From: an uncultured Planctomycetaceae bacterium
GTDB lineage: Bacteria; Planctomycetota; Planctomycetia; Planctomycetales; Planctomycetaceae
Direction: 5' to 3'
DNA: 8,154 nt
Assembly: GCA_903823545.1 (NCBI GenBank)
Contig: CAIJTL010001700.1
Coordinates: forward strand, 1-8,154
The notes under the pieces are model-generated. The model was given only the letters and a program-made list of their open reading frames with translations. It was not told the DNA's origin and did no database searches. A program made the translations under genes and the position numbers. Shown in pieces: positions 1 through 6,573 of this stretch. Position 1 is the stretch's first letter. The number at the start of each line of letters is the position of its first letter.

Positions 1-55
1 CGAGCCAAAGCCCGCTCCCTACGGCTGCCGCGACAGCCAGCTTGCGACCAAACAT
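1..55 (-). CDS. 5' end of a probably exported protein, cut by window edge
   Basis: Reading the minus strand from an ATG at 55-53 gives MFGRKLAVAAAVGSGLWL and then runs off the window. An Arg-Lys start followed by an Ala/Val/Gly-rich stretch is what a signal peptide or first membrane helix looks like. A purine-rich ribosome site (GGAAGG and AGGTG) lies 5-15 bases upstream. It follows the prepilin peptidase on the same strand after 134 bases, so it may belong to the same gene cluster. Only 18 codons are visible, so no family can be named, and the call rests on the start region alone. Confidence 0.5.
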   Translation of the reverse strand, partial: MFGRKLAVAAAVGSGLWL

Positions 56-62
56 CCAGGCA

Positions 63-81
63 CCTACCTTCCGAAGGCAGG
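63..81 (-). promoter_or_regulatory. Hairpin covering the ribosome site of the first (partial) gene
   Basis: On the minus-strand RNA an 8-bp stem forms, CCUGCCUU with AAGGUAGG around a CGG triloop. One pair is a G-U wobble. On the plus strand the same position would be an A-C mismatch, so the fold favours the minus transcript. The 3' arm contains the AAGGUAGG that would serve as Shine-Dalgarno for the ATG at 55. It could lower or gate translation of that gene. No binding partner or function is shown by the sequence. Confidence 0.35.
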
Positions 82-127
82 TCCGACCAACCGTTATACT
101 CGGCAAAGTTTGACAGCGTTATTGAGG

Positions 128-151
128 AAAGTTCCTGGCTGGCAGAACTTT
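128..151 (-). terminator. Candidate weak terminator or intergenic hairpin after pilD
   Basis: AAAGTTC and GAACTTT form a perfect 7-bp inverted repeat with a 10-base loop, starting 38 bases past the prepilin peptidase stop. On the minus strand the last bases of the stem give only a short CTTT, so termination would be inefficient. It could instead be an attenuating or processing hairpin in a longer transcript. Its loop contains TGGC, which recalls the repeat hairpins elsewhere in the window, but the match is too loose to assign it to them. Confidence 0.35.
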
Positions 152-189
152 GGGTGAAGTCGATGGGGCCAAGCCAGCCGGCTTGGGAG

Positions 190-1302
190 TCACGACTTCC
201 CGATCAACCCACCGACTTGCTTCATGAGCGGCCTCCATATCAGCAGCAACAACATCGTGGAGACGCTGAGCATCACGAGCAACCAACGTGCGAGTTGTGG
301 TCTGCGGACAGCGACCGCTCGCAAAATCAATTGGATTGGCAAGATGAAAACCGAAAGTAACAGACTTCCTTGCCAACCCAAGAAGAGGCCAATCAAACCG
401 TTCGCCACCACGAAATCGTGATTCACCGAGCGATATTGCGAAGAGTTTCCTTTCCAGCAAGCCGCCAGCAGCAGGCCGAAAACTCCGCCGCAAAGAGTCC
501 CGACCACCGCGTCCGCGAGACCATCAAAGCCGACTCCGAATCGAAACGGCCAACCGGAAAACAGCTTGTCAGGAAGCGTGATGGACCAGCGGAGTTGTTC
601 GAGCCATTGAGGTCGCGGAACGATGACCGGGATCGGATGCAGAGTCGCAAATAGTACCGAGCCGATCAGTCCGACCAGGAACGCGGGACGCCAGAGTCGT
701 TTCGGAACTGTGTGGCCATCGACCTGCATGAGCGACGCGGCCAGTAACACGCAGAGCAGAAACATGTGGAAGAAATAGATGCCGACCAAGTCCCATTTCG
801 TGTACCAGATGATCCAGACGGCTCCCGCGTAGAAATTCGGCTCGCGATACGGCAGATTCGCGCCGCCGGAGAGAAGCTCGACTTTGAGGAACACGAAGAA
901 CAACAGCCCGACGATGAGTTCGATGATCGGATAGCGCGGCGAGATTTTTGTTCCGCACGTTCGACAGCGACCGCGCAGCCGCAGCCAGCCGAAAATCGGC
1001 ACGTTGTCTCGGCGTTCGATGCGTGTCTCACAGGCCGGGCAGCGCGATGGTGGCGAGCCGAGTTTCAATCCCGCCGGCAAGCGGTAAATCACGACGTTGA
1101 GAAAGCTGCCCAGGCACGCTCCCAGCGTGAAGAACCACAGCGACGTGAAGCCCTCCATCAGCGCGAGGTTCGTCTTCTCGATACCGCTCAGGTCGTCCAC
1201 CGACTGGATCGCGCGCGACTTCGCAGATGGCGACGGATCATCGGCCAACAGGACGGGCGAGGAGATCGCCCAAAGTAAGCAAGTCACAACGAAGACGCGC
1301 AT
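190..1302 (-). CDS. pilD: Prepilin peptidase (PilD/GspO family), divergent
   Basis: This is a polytopic inner-membrane aspartic protease of the A24 family. The family cleaves, and usually N-methylates, type IV prepilins and type II secretion pseudopilins. From the ATG at 1302 it has 370 residues. The cytoplasmic domain after the first helix is clear: GSFLNVVIYRLP at about 65-76, two CxxC pairs (C88/C91 and C113/C116, a zinc-type knuckle), and the RYPIIEL segment near 123-129. Putative catalytic aspartates are D195 (VDGHTVP) and D296 (VNHD). Both contexts are unusual: the GxGD motif is not intact and no Lys follows the second Asp. The protein also carries about 48 extra N-terminal residues resembling a signal peptide and a long segment between the two Asp sites. 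An inner Met at 1158 would remove the extension. A TTG at 1308, directly after the stop of the preceding gene, is an alternative start giving 372 residues. The family call is firm; activity is uncertain. Confidence 0.88.
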   Translation of the reverse strand: MRVFVVTCLLWAISSPVLLADDPSPSAKSRAIQSVDDLSGIEKTNLALMEGFTSLWFFTLGACLGSFLNVVIYRLPAGLKLGSPPSRCPACETRIERRDNVPIFGWLRLRGRCRTCGTKISPRYPIIELIVGLLFFVFLKVELLSGGANLPYREPNFYAGAVWIIWYTKWDLVGIYFFHMFLLCVLLAASLMQVDGHTVPKRLWRPAFLVGLIGSVLFATLHPIPVIVPRPQWLEQLRWSITLPDKLFSGWPFRFGVGFDGLADAVVGTLCGGVFGLLLAACWKGNSSQYRSVNHDFVVANGLIGLFLGWQGSLLLSVFILPIQLILRAVAVRRPQLARWLLVMLSVSTMLLLLIWRPLMKQVGGLIGKS

Positions 1303-1308
1303 TCGCAA

Positions 1309-2013
1309 TCACAATTCCATTCGCACGTTTTGCGGCATCACATGCAGTCGCACAGCTTTTTCCGAGATGTCTTCTGCCACAATTTGCATCGATAGTCCTT
1401 CGGCAGTAATGGCGACTTGCTGTCCTTGACGAATTCGATAAATCTGCTTGCCAATCTCAATACTTACAACTCCCGACTTCTTGTCCGTAACGACTTTGCT
1501 GAGCAATCGAATGATGGGCAGAGCGGTCAGCCTTCGTTCGGCTCTTTGTCCCGCACGGAGTTTCGCGTTCTCTTGTGCCAAATGATCGAACCGCTCAGAG
1601 AGCAACCGATAATAAGCGTCCTTCGCGTCAAATATTGTGGCTCCGGCTTCGATCTGTTGCAGGATGAATTCGCAAGACACGCCCGGACAAGCATCTCGGA
1701 TCTCCTTCACATTGGCTGGCAGCAAGTGGCGCATTTCTCGCCCAGCACGCGTCGGATCAGCAGAACCGGGACGCGCTGCCGCGTCTTCCGCGTTGAGTCG
1801 CGATGAAACAAACGACGAAACAACAAACATCAGCAGGCACACACTGCGAATGCTTGTCCGATTTGAGATTTGAGATTTCAAGAGTTCCAATTTTCCTCGT
1901 AGCGGAACTCGCCAGAGTTCCGATGGTCGCGACAATTCCTCGGAAGTCTGGCGACTTCCGCAACCAAGCGAACCGAACTTGGAACTACTGGATTGGAAAT
2001 TTGGAATGGTCAT
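1309..2013 (-). CDS. Unrecognised membrane/exported protein in secretion operon
   Basis: I do not recognise the family of this 234-residue protein. A hydrophobic segment (about residues 58-70, VCLLMFVVSSFV) followed by SSRLNA looks like a signal peptide or anchor. Two cysteines follow (C109, C114), then a charged heptad-like stretch at about 131-160, and a beta-rich C-terminal part (about 178-232) with IYRIRQGQQV and ISEKAVRL. That last part faintly recalls the small periplasmic domain of GspC/PilP proteins, which couple the inner-membrane platform to the secretin; this is inference only. The ATG at 2013 has a strong GGGGGAAG ribosome site 14 bases after the gspF stop. However, residues 1 to about 50 are encoded by repeat-rich DNA, and in-frame TTG codons at 1890 and 1881 would give a compact normal signal peptide. 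Its place between gspF and pilD, with no gap to pilD, argues for a role in the same machine. Confidence 0.72.
   Translation of the reverse strand: MTIPNFQSSSSKFGSLGCGSRQTSEELSRPSELWRVPLRGKLELLKSQISNRTSIRSVCLLMFVVSSFVSSRLNAEDAAARPGSADPTRAGREMRHLLPANVKEIRDACPGVSCEFILQQIEAGATIFDAKDAYYRLLSERFDHLAQENAKLRAGQRAERRLTALPIIRLLSKVVTDKKSGVVSIEIGKQIYRIRQGQQVAITAEGLSMQIVAEDISEKAVRLHVMPQNVRMEL
1860..1878. repeat. Heptanucleotide tandem repeat (GATTTGA, 2.7 copies)
   Basis: GATTTGA repeats with period 7 across 19 bases. It lies inside the 5' coding part of the unknown secretion-operon gene, where the minus strand reads it as part of KSQISN. It sits next to two palindromic hairpins, so about 100 bases or more of this 5' region look like dispersed repeat DNA rather than conserved coding sequence. 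Confidence 0.55.
1903..1922 (-). repeat. REP-like palindrome, copy A
   Basis: CGGAACTC, loop GCCA, GAGTTCCG is a perfect 8-bp stem with a 4-base loop. Read on the minus strand the loop is TGGC and the hairpin is followed by GCTACG. It lies in inverted orientation to copy B, 18 bases away, with the perfect palindrome GTCGCGAC (1926-1933) in the spacer. This arrangement is like the paired units known as REPINs or BIMEs. No transposase of the REP-associated type is visible in the window. Confidence 0.65.
1941..1960 (+). repeat. REP-like palindrome, copy B
   Basis: CGGAAGTC, loop TGGC, GACTTCCG is a perfect 8-bp stem with the same loop as copy A read on the opposite strand. The inner stem bases differ (GTC/GAC here, CTC/GAG in copy A) yet pairing is kept. 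The tail is GCAACC instead of GCTACG. It is translated in frame on the minus strand if the unknown gene starts at 2013. Confidence 0.65.
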
Positions 2014-2027
2014 GTCACTTCCCCCGA

Positions 2028-3254
2028 TCAGAGTTTCGCGCCGCCAGCAGAGAACAGCGCCATGAAGAACGAGATGTAAACGAACCCGACAAGGCCGCCG
2101 ACGATGATGATGATGGCTGGTTCAATCAACGCGCTCAGGCGGCGAATCGCGACTTGCAATTGGCCTTCATGGTATTGAGCGACCTCTTGCAAGACTTCAT
2201 CCAAAGTCCCCCCTTGCTCGCCGACGGCGACCATTCGAGACAACAGGGGCGCATACGCCGATTGTCCGGCGAGGGCCGGAGCTAACGCTCCGCCGCGCAG
2301 TACGGACTCGCGAGCGTTATTCACGACGTTGGCGATGTGCCGGTTGCGATGCAGTTGCTCAACGCCGCGCAGGCCGTCGAGCAGCGTGATGCCGCTTCGC
2401 AGCAAAAGACTCAGCGACGTCGCAAACGAGGCCGTCGCCGCCAGCCGAACTACTCCGCCGACGATGGGGATTTTTAGAATCCAGCGGTCCACGATCAGCC
2501 GGCCTTGAGGCGTCGCGTAGAACAGATACGCCCCCACGATCGTCAGGAACATTCCACCGACGATCATAGCGCCGTTTGTCTGCAACCATGCCGACACATC
2601 GACCAGCGATTGCGTCATCGCTGGCAGTTTGCGGCCCATTGCCGACAAGAATTTCTGCAACTGCGGAATGACCTTCACGACCATGAACGTCGCCACGCCG
2701 ATCGCCGCCACAAGCACAATCGCCGGGTAAGCCAGCGCCGTCGTCACCTGCATGAACAATACTCGCCGCCGTTCCAGCGCCTTCGCCGCACGATCGACGA
2801 CCACATCCAGCGACCCAGTGTCTTCGCCGACTCGCACCAATTGCACGACCAGTGGTGGAAAGCAGGCATGTTGTGCGAGTGCCTGATGAAAGCTGGCCCC
2901 CTCCTGAATGCGGTCGGACACATCTTGCCAGACTCGCCGCAAACGAGCCTTTGACGAATGCTCCGCCACCGTGCGAAGCGCGGTCAGCAGCGTTAACCCC
3001 GACCGCAGCATCACGCCAAGCTGACTGAGCGACAACTCAATGTCGGCCAATCGAATCGGCATCCAGTTCGCCGGGTTGATCGTTTGTACGAACAGTTGCC
3101 ACGCTTCATCCTCCGGTTGCTGGACCGTCACTTTGAGTAATCGCCATCCGCGTCCACGCAGCACCTGCGCCGCCGCCTGCACATTCGCCGAATCCAGAGT
3201 CCCGCGTTGCGGGCGTCCAGATGTGTCGCGAGCGATGTAGTCAAACAGTGGCAT
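2028..3254 (-). CDS. gspF: Type II secretion/type IV pilus inner-membrane platform GspF (PilC)
   Basis: This 408-residue polytopic protein forms the inner-membrane platform that couples the GspE ATPase to pseudopilus assembly. The N-terminus MPLFDYIARDTSGRPQRGTL is typical of the family. Two T2SSF repeats are visible, roughly residues 75-195 and 275-400, each with the LGVMLRSGLTLL / LSLLLRSGITLLDGL type helix and the VGEDTGSLD / VGEQGGTLDEVL turn. Hydrophobic helices lie near 176-196, 226-246 and 378-400. Length is normal for the family. The ATG at 3254 is chosen because a GAGGGGAA ribosome site stands directly before it and homologues start at this point. A TTG at 3269 would add five residues and overlap gspE. 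It follows the gspE stop after only 8 bases, so the two are almost certainly co-transcribed and probably translationally coupled. Confidence 0.95.
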   Translation of the reverse strand: MPLFDYIARDTSGRPQRGTLDSANVQAAAQVLRGRGWRLLKVTVQQPEDEAWQLFVQTINPANWMPIRLADIELSLSQLGVMLRSGLTLLTALRTVAEHSSKARLRRVWQDVSDRIQEGASFHQALAQHACFPPLVVQLVRVGEDTGSLDVVVDRAAKALERRRVLFMQVTTALAYPAIVLVAAIGVATFMVVKVIPQLQKFLSAMGRKLPAMTQSLVDVSAWLQTNGAMIVGGMFLTIVGAYLFYATPQGRLIVDRWILKIPIVGGVVRLAATASFATSLSLLLRSGITLLDGLRGVEQLHRNRHIANVVNNARESVLRGGALAPALAGQSAYAPLLSRMVAVGEQGGTLDEVLQEVAQYHEGQLQVAIRRLSALIEPAIIIIVGGLVGFVYISFFMALFSAGGAKL

Positions 3255-3262
3255 GATTCCCC

Positions 3263-4780
3263 TCACCAAACCGTTACGGCGGAGAGTACGTCTTGAATGG
3301 TTGTCTCGCCGGCCAGTGCCTTTTCGATGCCGTCGTCGTGCAACAATCGCAGTCCATTCTTCCGTAATGGTTCAATCAATTCCGCTTCGGATGCTCCACG
3401 AGTCACCGCACCGGACAGCGCTTCGTCCATCGGCAGGAGTTCAAACAGGCCGAGCCGTCCGACGATGCCGCGTCCCGCGCAGTGCAGGCAGCCGCGTGGC
3501 TCATAGACCGTTGAGCCGGCCAATTCGGGGCGTTGCAAGATGGCCGCTTCGGCTGCGGTCATCGGGCGAGCGACTCGGCAGCGAGGGCACAGCCGGCGGA
3601 CTAAGCGCTGAGCGACCGCGAGCCGCAGCGTCGCCGCGACGAGATAGCGTTGCAGGCCCATGTCGATCAATCGCGTGACCACGCCAGCCGCCGAATTCGT
3701 GTGCAACGTGCTGAACACGAGATGTCCTGTCAGAGCCGACTTGAGCGCCACGTCGGCGGTTTCGGGATCGCGAATTTCGCCGATCATGATGACATCGGGA
3801 TCGTGACGCAGAACGCTCCGTAGAGCTTTGCGAAAGCTGACCTTGTCCACCGAATCGACCTCGACCTGCGCGACGCCGGGGATTTCATATTCGATCGGGT
3901 CTTCAATCGTGATGAAGTTCCCGCCGATGGCCGCCAGTCGATGCTTGAGCGCCGCATACAACGTCGTGGACTTGCCGCTGCCGGTCGGCCCTGTGAGCAA
4001 CACCAGTCCGTGCGGCCGAGCCACCGCTTGCTCGAAGATGTCGAGGTCGTGCGGAGACATACCCAGCCCTTCGAGCGTGATGCCGCTGGTGTCGAGCGCC
4101 AGCAAGCGCAGCGTCATGCGTTCGCCATGCTTGGTCGGCAATGTCGCCACGCGAACATCCACGCGCTGCCCGCTCGCCCCGACCGACACCGTGAAACGAC
4201 CGTCTTGCGGAGCACGCTTCTCGGCGATGTCCAATTCGCCGAGCACCTTGAACCGGCTAATCAAACCATGATGCAGATCGCCCGGCAGATCGCGATAGGT
4301 TTCCAATTCGCCGTCCACTCGCAGCCGAATGCGGACTTGCCGTTCACTCGGATCAATGTGGATGTCCGACGCCCCGCGCAGCAACGCCGCTTGCATCAGT
4401 TCATCGCTGAGCGCGACCGATCCTTCATCACCATCGTTCGCGCGGCCATCACGAACTCGCAATCGCATTGGAGTTCCGGGCACTGAGCCGGGAATCGACA
4501 CCGCTCCAAAGATGCGTGTCAGTGCTCGTCGCAACGACTCGCGTTCAGCCAACAGCGGATGCAACGGATGCTCGACGTAGCGTTCCACCGTTTGCAGCAT
4601 CGGCGCGTCGTCCAAGTTCAAGCACGCAACTTGCACGACTCCGTTCAACGACGACAACGGCAACACCGACTTGCGCAGAGCGAGGCTCGCCGGTACTCGC
4701 AACGCCCAAGCCGGGTCGATGCGGACCTCATCCAGATTGAGCAACTCAGGCTCTTCGCGCACGGCGACCGCTGTGTTCAC
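3263..4780 (-). CDS. gspE: Type II secretion/type IV pilus assembly ATPase GspE (PilB)
   Basis: This cytoplasmic hexameric ATPase powers pseudopilus assembly. From the GTG at 4780 it has 505 residues. An N-terminal domain (LLNLDEVRIDPAWALRVP onward, residues about 12-95) is followed by the catalytic core: Walker A GPTGSGKS (264-271), Asp box ITIEDPIEYEIPG (290-302), Walker B DVIMIGEIRDPETA (329-342) and His box TGHLVFSTLHTN (351-362). A tetracysteine zinc site follows (C398, C401, C431, C434), as in GspE/PilB but not PilT. All core motifs are intact. The start is uncertain: the frame stays open to a TTG at 4906, but those 42 extra residues look nothing like the family and the GTG matches where homologues begin. 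The 156 bases up to the WD40 gene may hold a promoter; TAGAAT at 4818-4823 (minus strand) resembles a -10 box but has no clear -35 partner. Confidence 0.94.
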   Translation of the reverse strand: MNTAVAVREEPELLNLDEVRIDPAWALRVPASLALRKSVLPLSSLNGVVQVACLNLDDAPMLQTVERYVEHPLHPLLAERESLRRALTRIFGAVSIPGSVPGTPMRLRVRDGRANDGDEGSVALSDELMQAALLRGASDIHIDPSERQVRIRLRVDGELETYRDLPGDLHHGLISRFKVLGELDIAEKRAPQDGRFTVSVGASGQRVDVRVATLPTKHGERMTLRLLALDTSGITLEGLGMSPHDLDIFEQAVARPHGLVLLTGPTGSGKSTTLYAALKHRLAAIGGNFITIEDPIEYEIPGVAQVEVDSVDKVSFRKALRSVLRHDPDVIMIGEIRDPETADVALKSALTGHLVFSTLHTNSAAGVVTRLIDMGLQRYLVAATLRLAVAQRLVRRLCPRCRVARPMTAAEAAILQRPELAGSTVYEPRGCLHCAGRGIVGRLGLFELLPMDEALSGAVTRGASEAELIEPLRKNGLRLLHDDGIEKALAGETTIQDVLSAVTVW

Positions 4781-4936
4781 GTTCTTCGTTCCACGGCGAC
4801 CAGTCCGAGTGGTCGAGATTCTAGTCAATTCCTTCGGGAGTTCGCAGGAGCCAACTGTGAAATTCTCCAGAGGAAGAGGGTGGCGGCGTCCGATTGTGCC
4901 GCTCAAGCGCGTCGCAAATCGGCAACATCTTCGACT

Positions 4937-5866
4937 TCAATCCAAAGTAAAGGTCGCAACGATGCCGTTGGCACAGCCAACGAGGAGGATTTGGTCATTC
5001 GGGGACCACGCAAGGACGCTTATTCCGGACGGAACCTCGAACCAGCCGACCGGTTTGTCGAACTGATCGGCCTGCCAGACGGTCAGCAGCCCAGCTTCGT
5101 TGCCGGCAGCGAGGAGCGGGCCATTGTGTTGAAATTCGACCGCCGTGATCCGATCGGCTCCATCATTGACTTCGAGTAATATCGGCCGCCGTTTCTTTGG
5201 TCCTTTTCCAGAACAATCCCAAACGCAGATGGCCGGGCCGCCGCCGATCGCCAGCCAGCGACTGCCATGATGCCAGCTCAATTCACGAACTTTGGTTGGG
5301 AAGCCGGACATCTCCAACGGATCACCGCGACCGTTCACATCGTAGTACCGTACGCTTGCCTCTTGAGTCCCCGTCACCAGAAATTGACCATCGGGTCGCC
5401 AAGCCAGTTTCAACAGCGAGCCTTTGAATTCAATCTGCTCGAACGGCTGTGGATCGCCCGGTCGCCACAACGACACACCGCCGTAACTCGCCACCGCCAG
5501 AACGTCGGCGTGGGGCTGCCAGCGTATGTCCGCGACCGTGCTGGAATGATCCGGCGTCTCGCACAGCAATTCTCCGTGAGCATCCACAAAACGGACTCGC
5601 TTGCCCGTTGCAACCGCCAATGTCGAGCCATCACGGCTCCAGGCCAGCGTCTCGACCCAATTGCTGCCAGCCGCGAGTTGTGCATGTTCAACTCCGCTGT
5701 CGGTGTTCCACAACCGGATGCGACCATCTTGACCGCCACTCGCCAGCAAGTGCCCGTCGGGATGAAAGGCGATTGCCGTTGTGCCAACGTCGTGACCTGG
5801 CAGCTTGTGTCGCAGTTTCCCGGTTTCTCCATCCAACAGCGTGATCGGACCGGATACAGACGCCAC
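4937..5866 (-). CDS. WD40-repeat beta-propeller protein, probably truncated at its 5' end
   Basis: The 309 residues are made of WD40-type repeats: seven full units beginning near DVGTTAIAFHPDG, SNWVETLAWSRDG, SSTVADIRWQPHA, GSLLKLAWRPDG, TKVRELSWHHG, ADRITAVEFQHNG and SGISVLAWSPND. These are preceded by a fragment of one more unit (VASVSGPITLLDGETGKL). Such propellers act as protein-binding scaffolds and no enzyme domain is attached. No signal peptide is seen. The N-terminal fragment lacks the expected first strand, normally a V..LAWSPDG-like segment just before it. The frame stays open upstream only as far as a stop at 5921-5923, inside the 71-bp inverted-repeat element. The start used here is a GTG with no convincing ribosome site. 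I read this as a gene that lost its 5' end; the remnant may still fold or may be decaying. The partner protein is unknown, and a link to the downstream secretion genes is only positional. Confidence 0.75.
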   Translation of the reverse strand: MASVSGPITLLDGETGKLRHKLPGHDVGTTAIAFHPDGHLLASGGQDGRIRLWNTDSGVEHAQLAAGSNWVETLAWSRDGSTLAVATGKRVRFVDAHGELLCETPDHSSTVADIRWQPHADVLAVASYGGVSLWRPGDPQPFEQIEFKGSLLKLAWRPDGQFLVTGTQEASVRYYDVNGRGDPLEMSGFPTKVRELSWHHGSRWLAIGGGPAICVWDCSGKGPKKRRPILLEVNDGADRITAVEFQHNGPLLAAGNEAGLLTVWQADQFDKPVGWFEVPSGISVLAWSPNDQILLVGCANGIVATFTLD

Positions 5867-5899
5867 CGGACCAGGATCCGCCAGACCGGTCGTCTCGAT

Positions 5900-5970
5900 T
5901 GTCGGACCAAGATAGAAATGTCACAGGGTTCGCCCACTTAGAAATGTCACATTGCTATCTTGGCCCGACA
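5900..5970. mobile_element. 71-bp inverted-repeat element (MITE or fused insertion-sequence ends)
   Basis: Bases 5900-5925 and 5945-5970 are inverted repeats matching at 23 of 26 positions, starting TGTCGG and ending CCGACA, around a 19-base centre. TAGAAATGTCACA also occurs twice in direct orientation (5913-5925 and 5939-5951). TGT...ACA ends with repeated motifs near the tips are typical of IS21-like elements, though I cannot name a specific family. Flanks on the minus strand are ATCGCAAC before and ATCGAGAC after, agreeing at 6 of 8 bases: a possible decayed target duplication. It carries no gene and ends the open frame of the WD40 gene. Confidence 0.6.
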
Positions 5971-5971
5971 G

Positions 5972-6000
5972 TTGCGATTCCCGACTGGCACTTGCATACC
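5972..6000 (+). promoter_or_regulatory. Weak candidate promoter of the Fur-family gene
   Basis: TTGCGA (5972-5977), 17 bases, then CATACC (5995-6000). The -35 box matches the sigma-70 consensus at 4 of 6 and the -10 box at only 3 of 6, so this is a spacing-based guess. It starts immediately beyond the 71-bp element, so insertion of the element may have replaced what lay upstream. Confidence 0.2.
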
Positions 6001-6021
6001 TCCCCGACTAGCATCGTTTTG

Positions 6022-6039
6022 CGCGGCGGGTGTGCCGCG
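6022..6039 (+). promoter_or_regulatory. GC-rich hairpin in the leader of the Fur-family gene
   Basis: CGCGGC and GCCGCG pair perfectly around a GGGTGT loop. The hairpin ends a few bases before the GAGGT ribosome site (6044-6048) of the gene starting at 6054. It could serve as a leader structure or as an operator half-site pair, but it has none of the A/T-rich character of known Fur or Zur boxes. Confidence 0.25.
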
Positions 6040-6053
6040 AATTGAGGTAATAC

Positions 6054-6515
6054 ATGGCTGCCAGAACAAAAATTCGTGAGTCAATCAGCGTCGAAGCCGC
6101 TCGCGAGCGGCTTAAGGCTGCAAGCCTGCGATGCACTTCCAGCCGCATCGCCATCTTGCAGTTGCTGTCACGCTCCGATCAGCCCCTGAGCCATAGCGAC
6201 GTTGCAGAACTGCTTCGGGATTCGGGGTTTGATCCCTCCACAGCCTATCGTGCGCTCGTCGAACTGGCCGATGCCGGACTCTTGATTCGCCTTGACATCG
6301 GCGACCAAATTCGTCGCTACGAGTTCAAGCCAGTGCCCCTGAAGTCATCCGCTGCCAAACAAGTACACGATGACCAGGAACATCCCCATTTCGTCTGCCT
6401 CGACTGCGGCCACGTCACCTGCCTCTCGGACGTCAGCATCCAAATTCCCAAATCTCACTCGGTCGGCCAAGTCACCGAAATCCTCCTGAGAGGCCACTGC
6501 GCCAATTGCCTGTGA
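6054..6515 (+). CDS. Fur-family metal-dependent transcriptional regulator (Zur/Fur type)
   Basis: The protein has 153 residues, the usual Fur-family length. The N-terminal winged helix is clear: LKAASLRCTSSRIAILQLL (20-38), then DPSTAYRALVELADAGLL (60-77) as recognition helix and wing. The C-terminal dimerisation and metal domain shows HPHFVCLDCGHVTCL (110-124), with C115/C118, and a second pair C149/C152 at the very end, which together form the family's structural zinc site. H110 and H112 are likely sensor-site ligands. Members repress uptake genes when loaded with metal. The nearby ZIP transporter makes zinc (Zur) the best guess for the metal, but iron, manganese or peroxide sensing cannot be excluded from sequence. 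The ATG has a GAGGT ribosome site five bases upstream. The gene converges on the ZIP gene. Confidence 0.88.
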   Translation: MAARTKIRESISVEAARERLKAASLRCTSSRIAILQLLSRSDQPLSHSDVAELLRDSGFDPSTAYRALVELADAGLLIRLDIGDQIRRYEFKPVPLKSSAAKQVHDDQEHPHFVCLDCGHVTCLSDVSIQIPKSHSVGQVTEILLRGHCANCL

Positions 6516-6538
6516 ACATGATCCACCACCAGCAGTAG

Positions 6539-6558
6539 CGAAACTCACGAAAGTTTCG
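6539..6558 (+). terminator. Hairpin after the Fur-family gene, possible terminator
   Basis: CGAAACT and AGTTTCG form a 7-bp stem with a 6-base loop (CACGAA), 24 bases after the stop codon. No T-run follows, so it is not a classic intrinsic terminator; it could still mark the 3' end or protect the transcript. Confidence 0.35.
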
Positions 6559-6573
6559 GTCACGCACTGTTTC

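Noticed and set aside
128..151. Fourth copy of the REP-like family
   Set aside because: The stem AAAGTTC/GAACTTT and TGGC in the loop are suggestive, but the loop is 10 bases and the GCTACG tail is missing.
766..1278. Long plus-strand open frame opposite the prepilin peptidase
   Set aside because: It is rich in Arg/Gln/Asp with no recognisable domain and lies fully antisense to a clear gene; it is a shadow frame.
3828..4271. Plus-strand open frames opposite gspE
   Set aside because: Low-complexity Ser/Arg/Pro composition antisense to the conserved ATPase core; shadow frames.
4781..4906. Extension of gspE to a TTG at 4906 (42 more residues)
   Set aside because: The added residues do not resemble GspE N-termini and no ribosome site is seen before the TTG; the GTG at 4780 fits the family start.
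5913..5951. Two GAAATGTCACA motifs as possible Zur boxes for the Fur-family gene
   Set aside because: GAAATGT recalls the half-site of the enterobacterial Zur box, but here the motifs are direct repeats and form part of the inverted ends of a 71-bp element, which explains them better.
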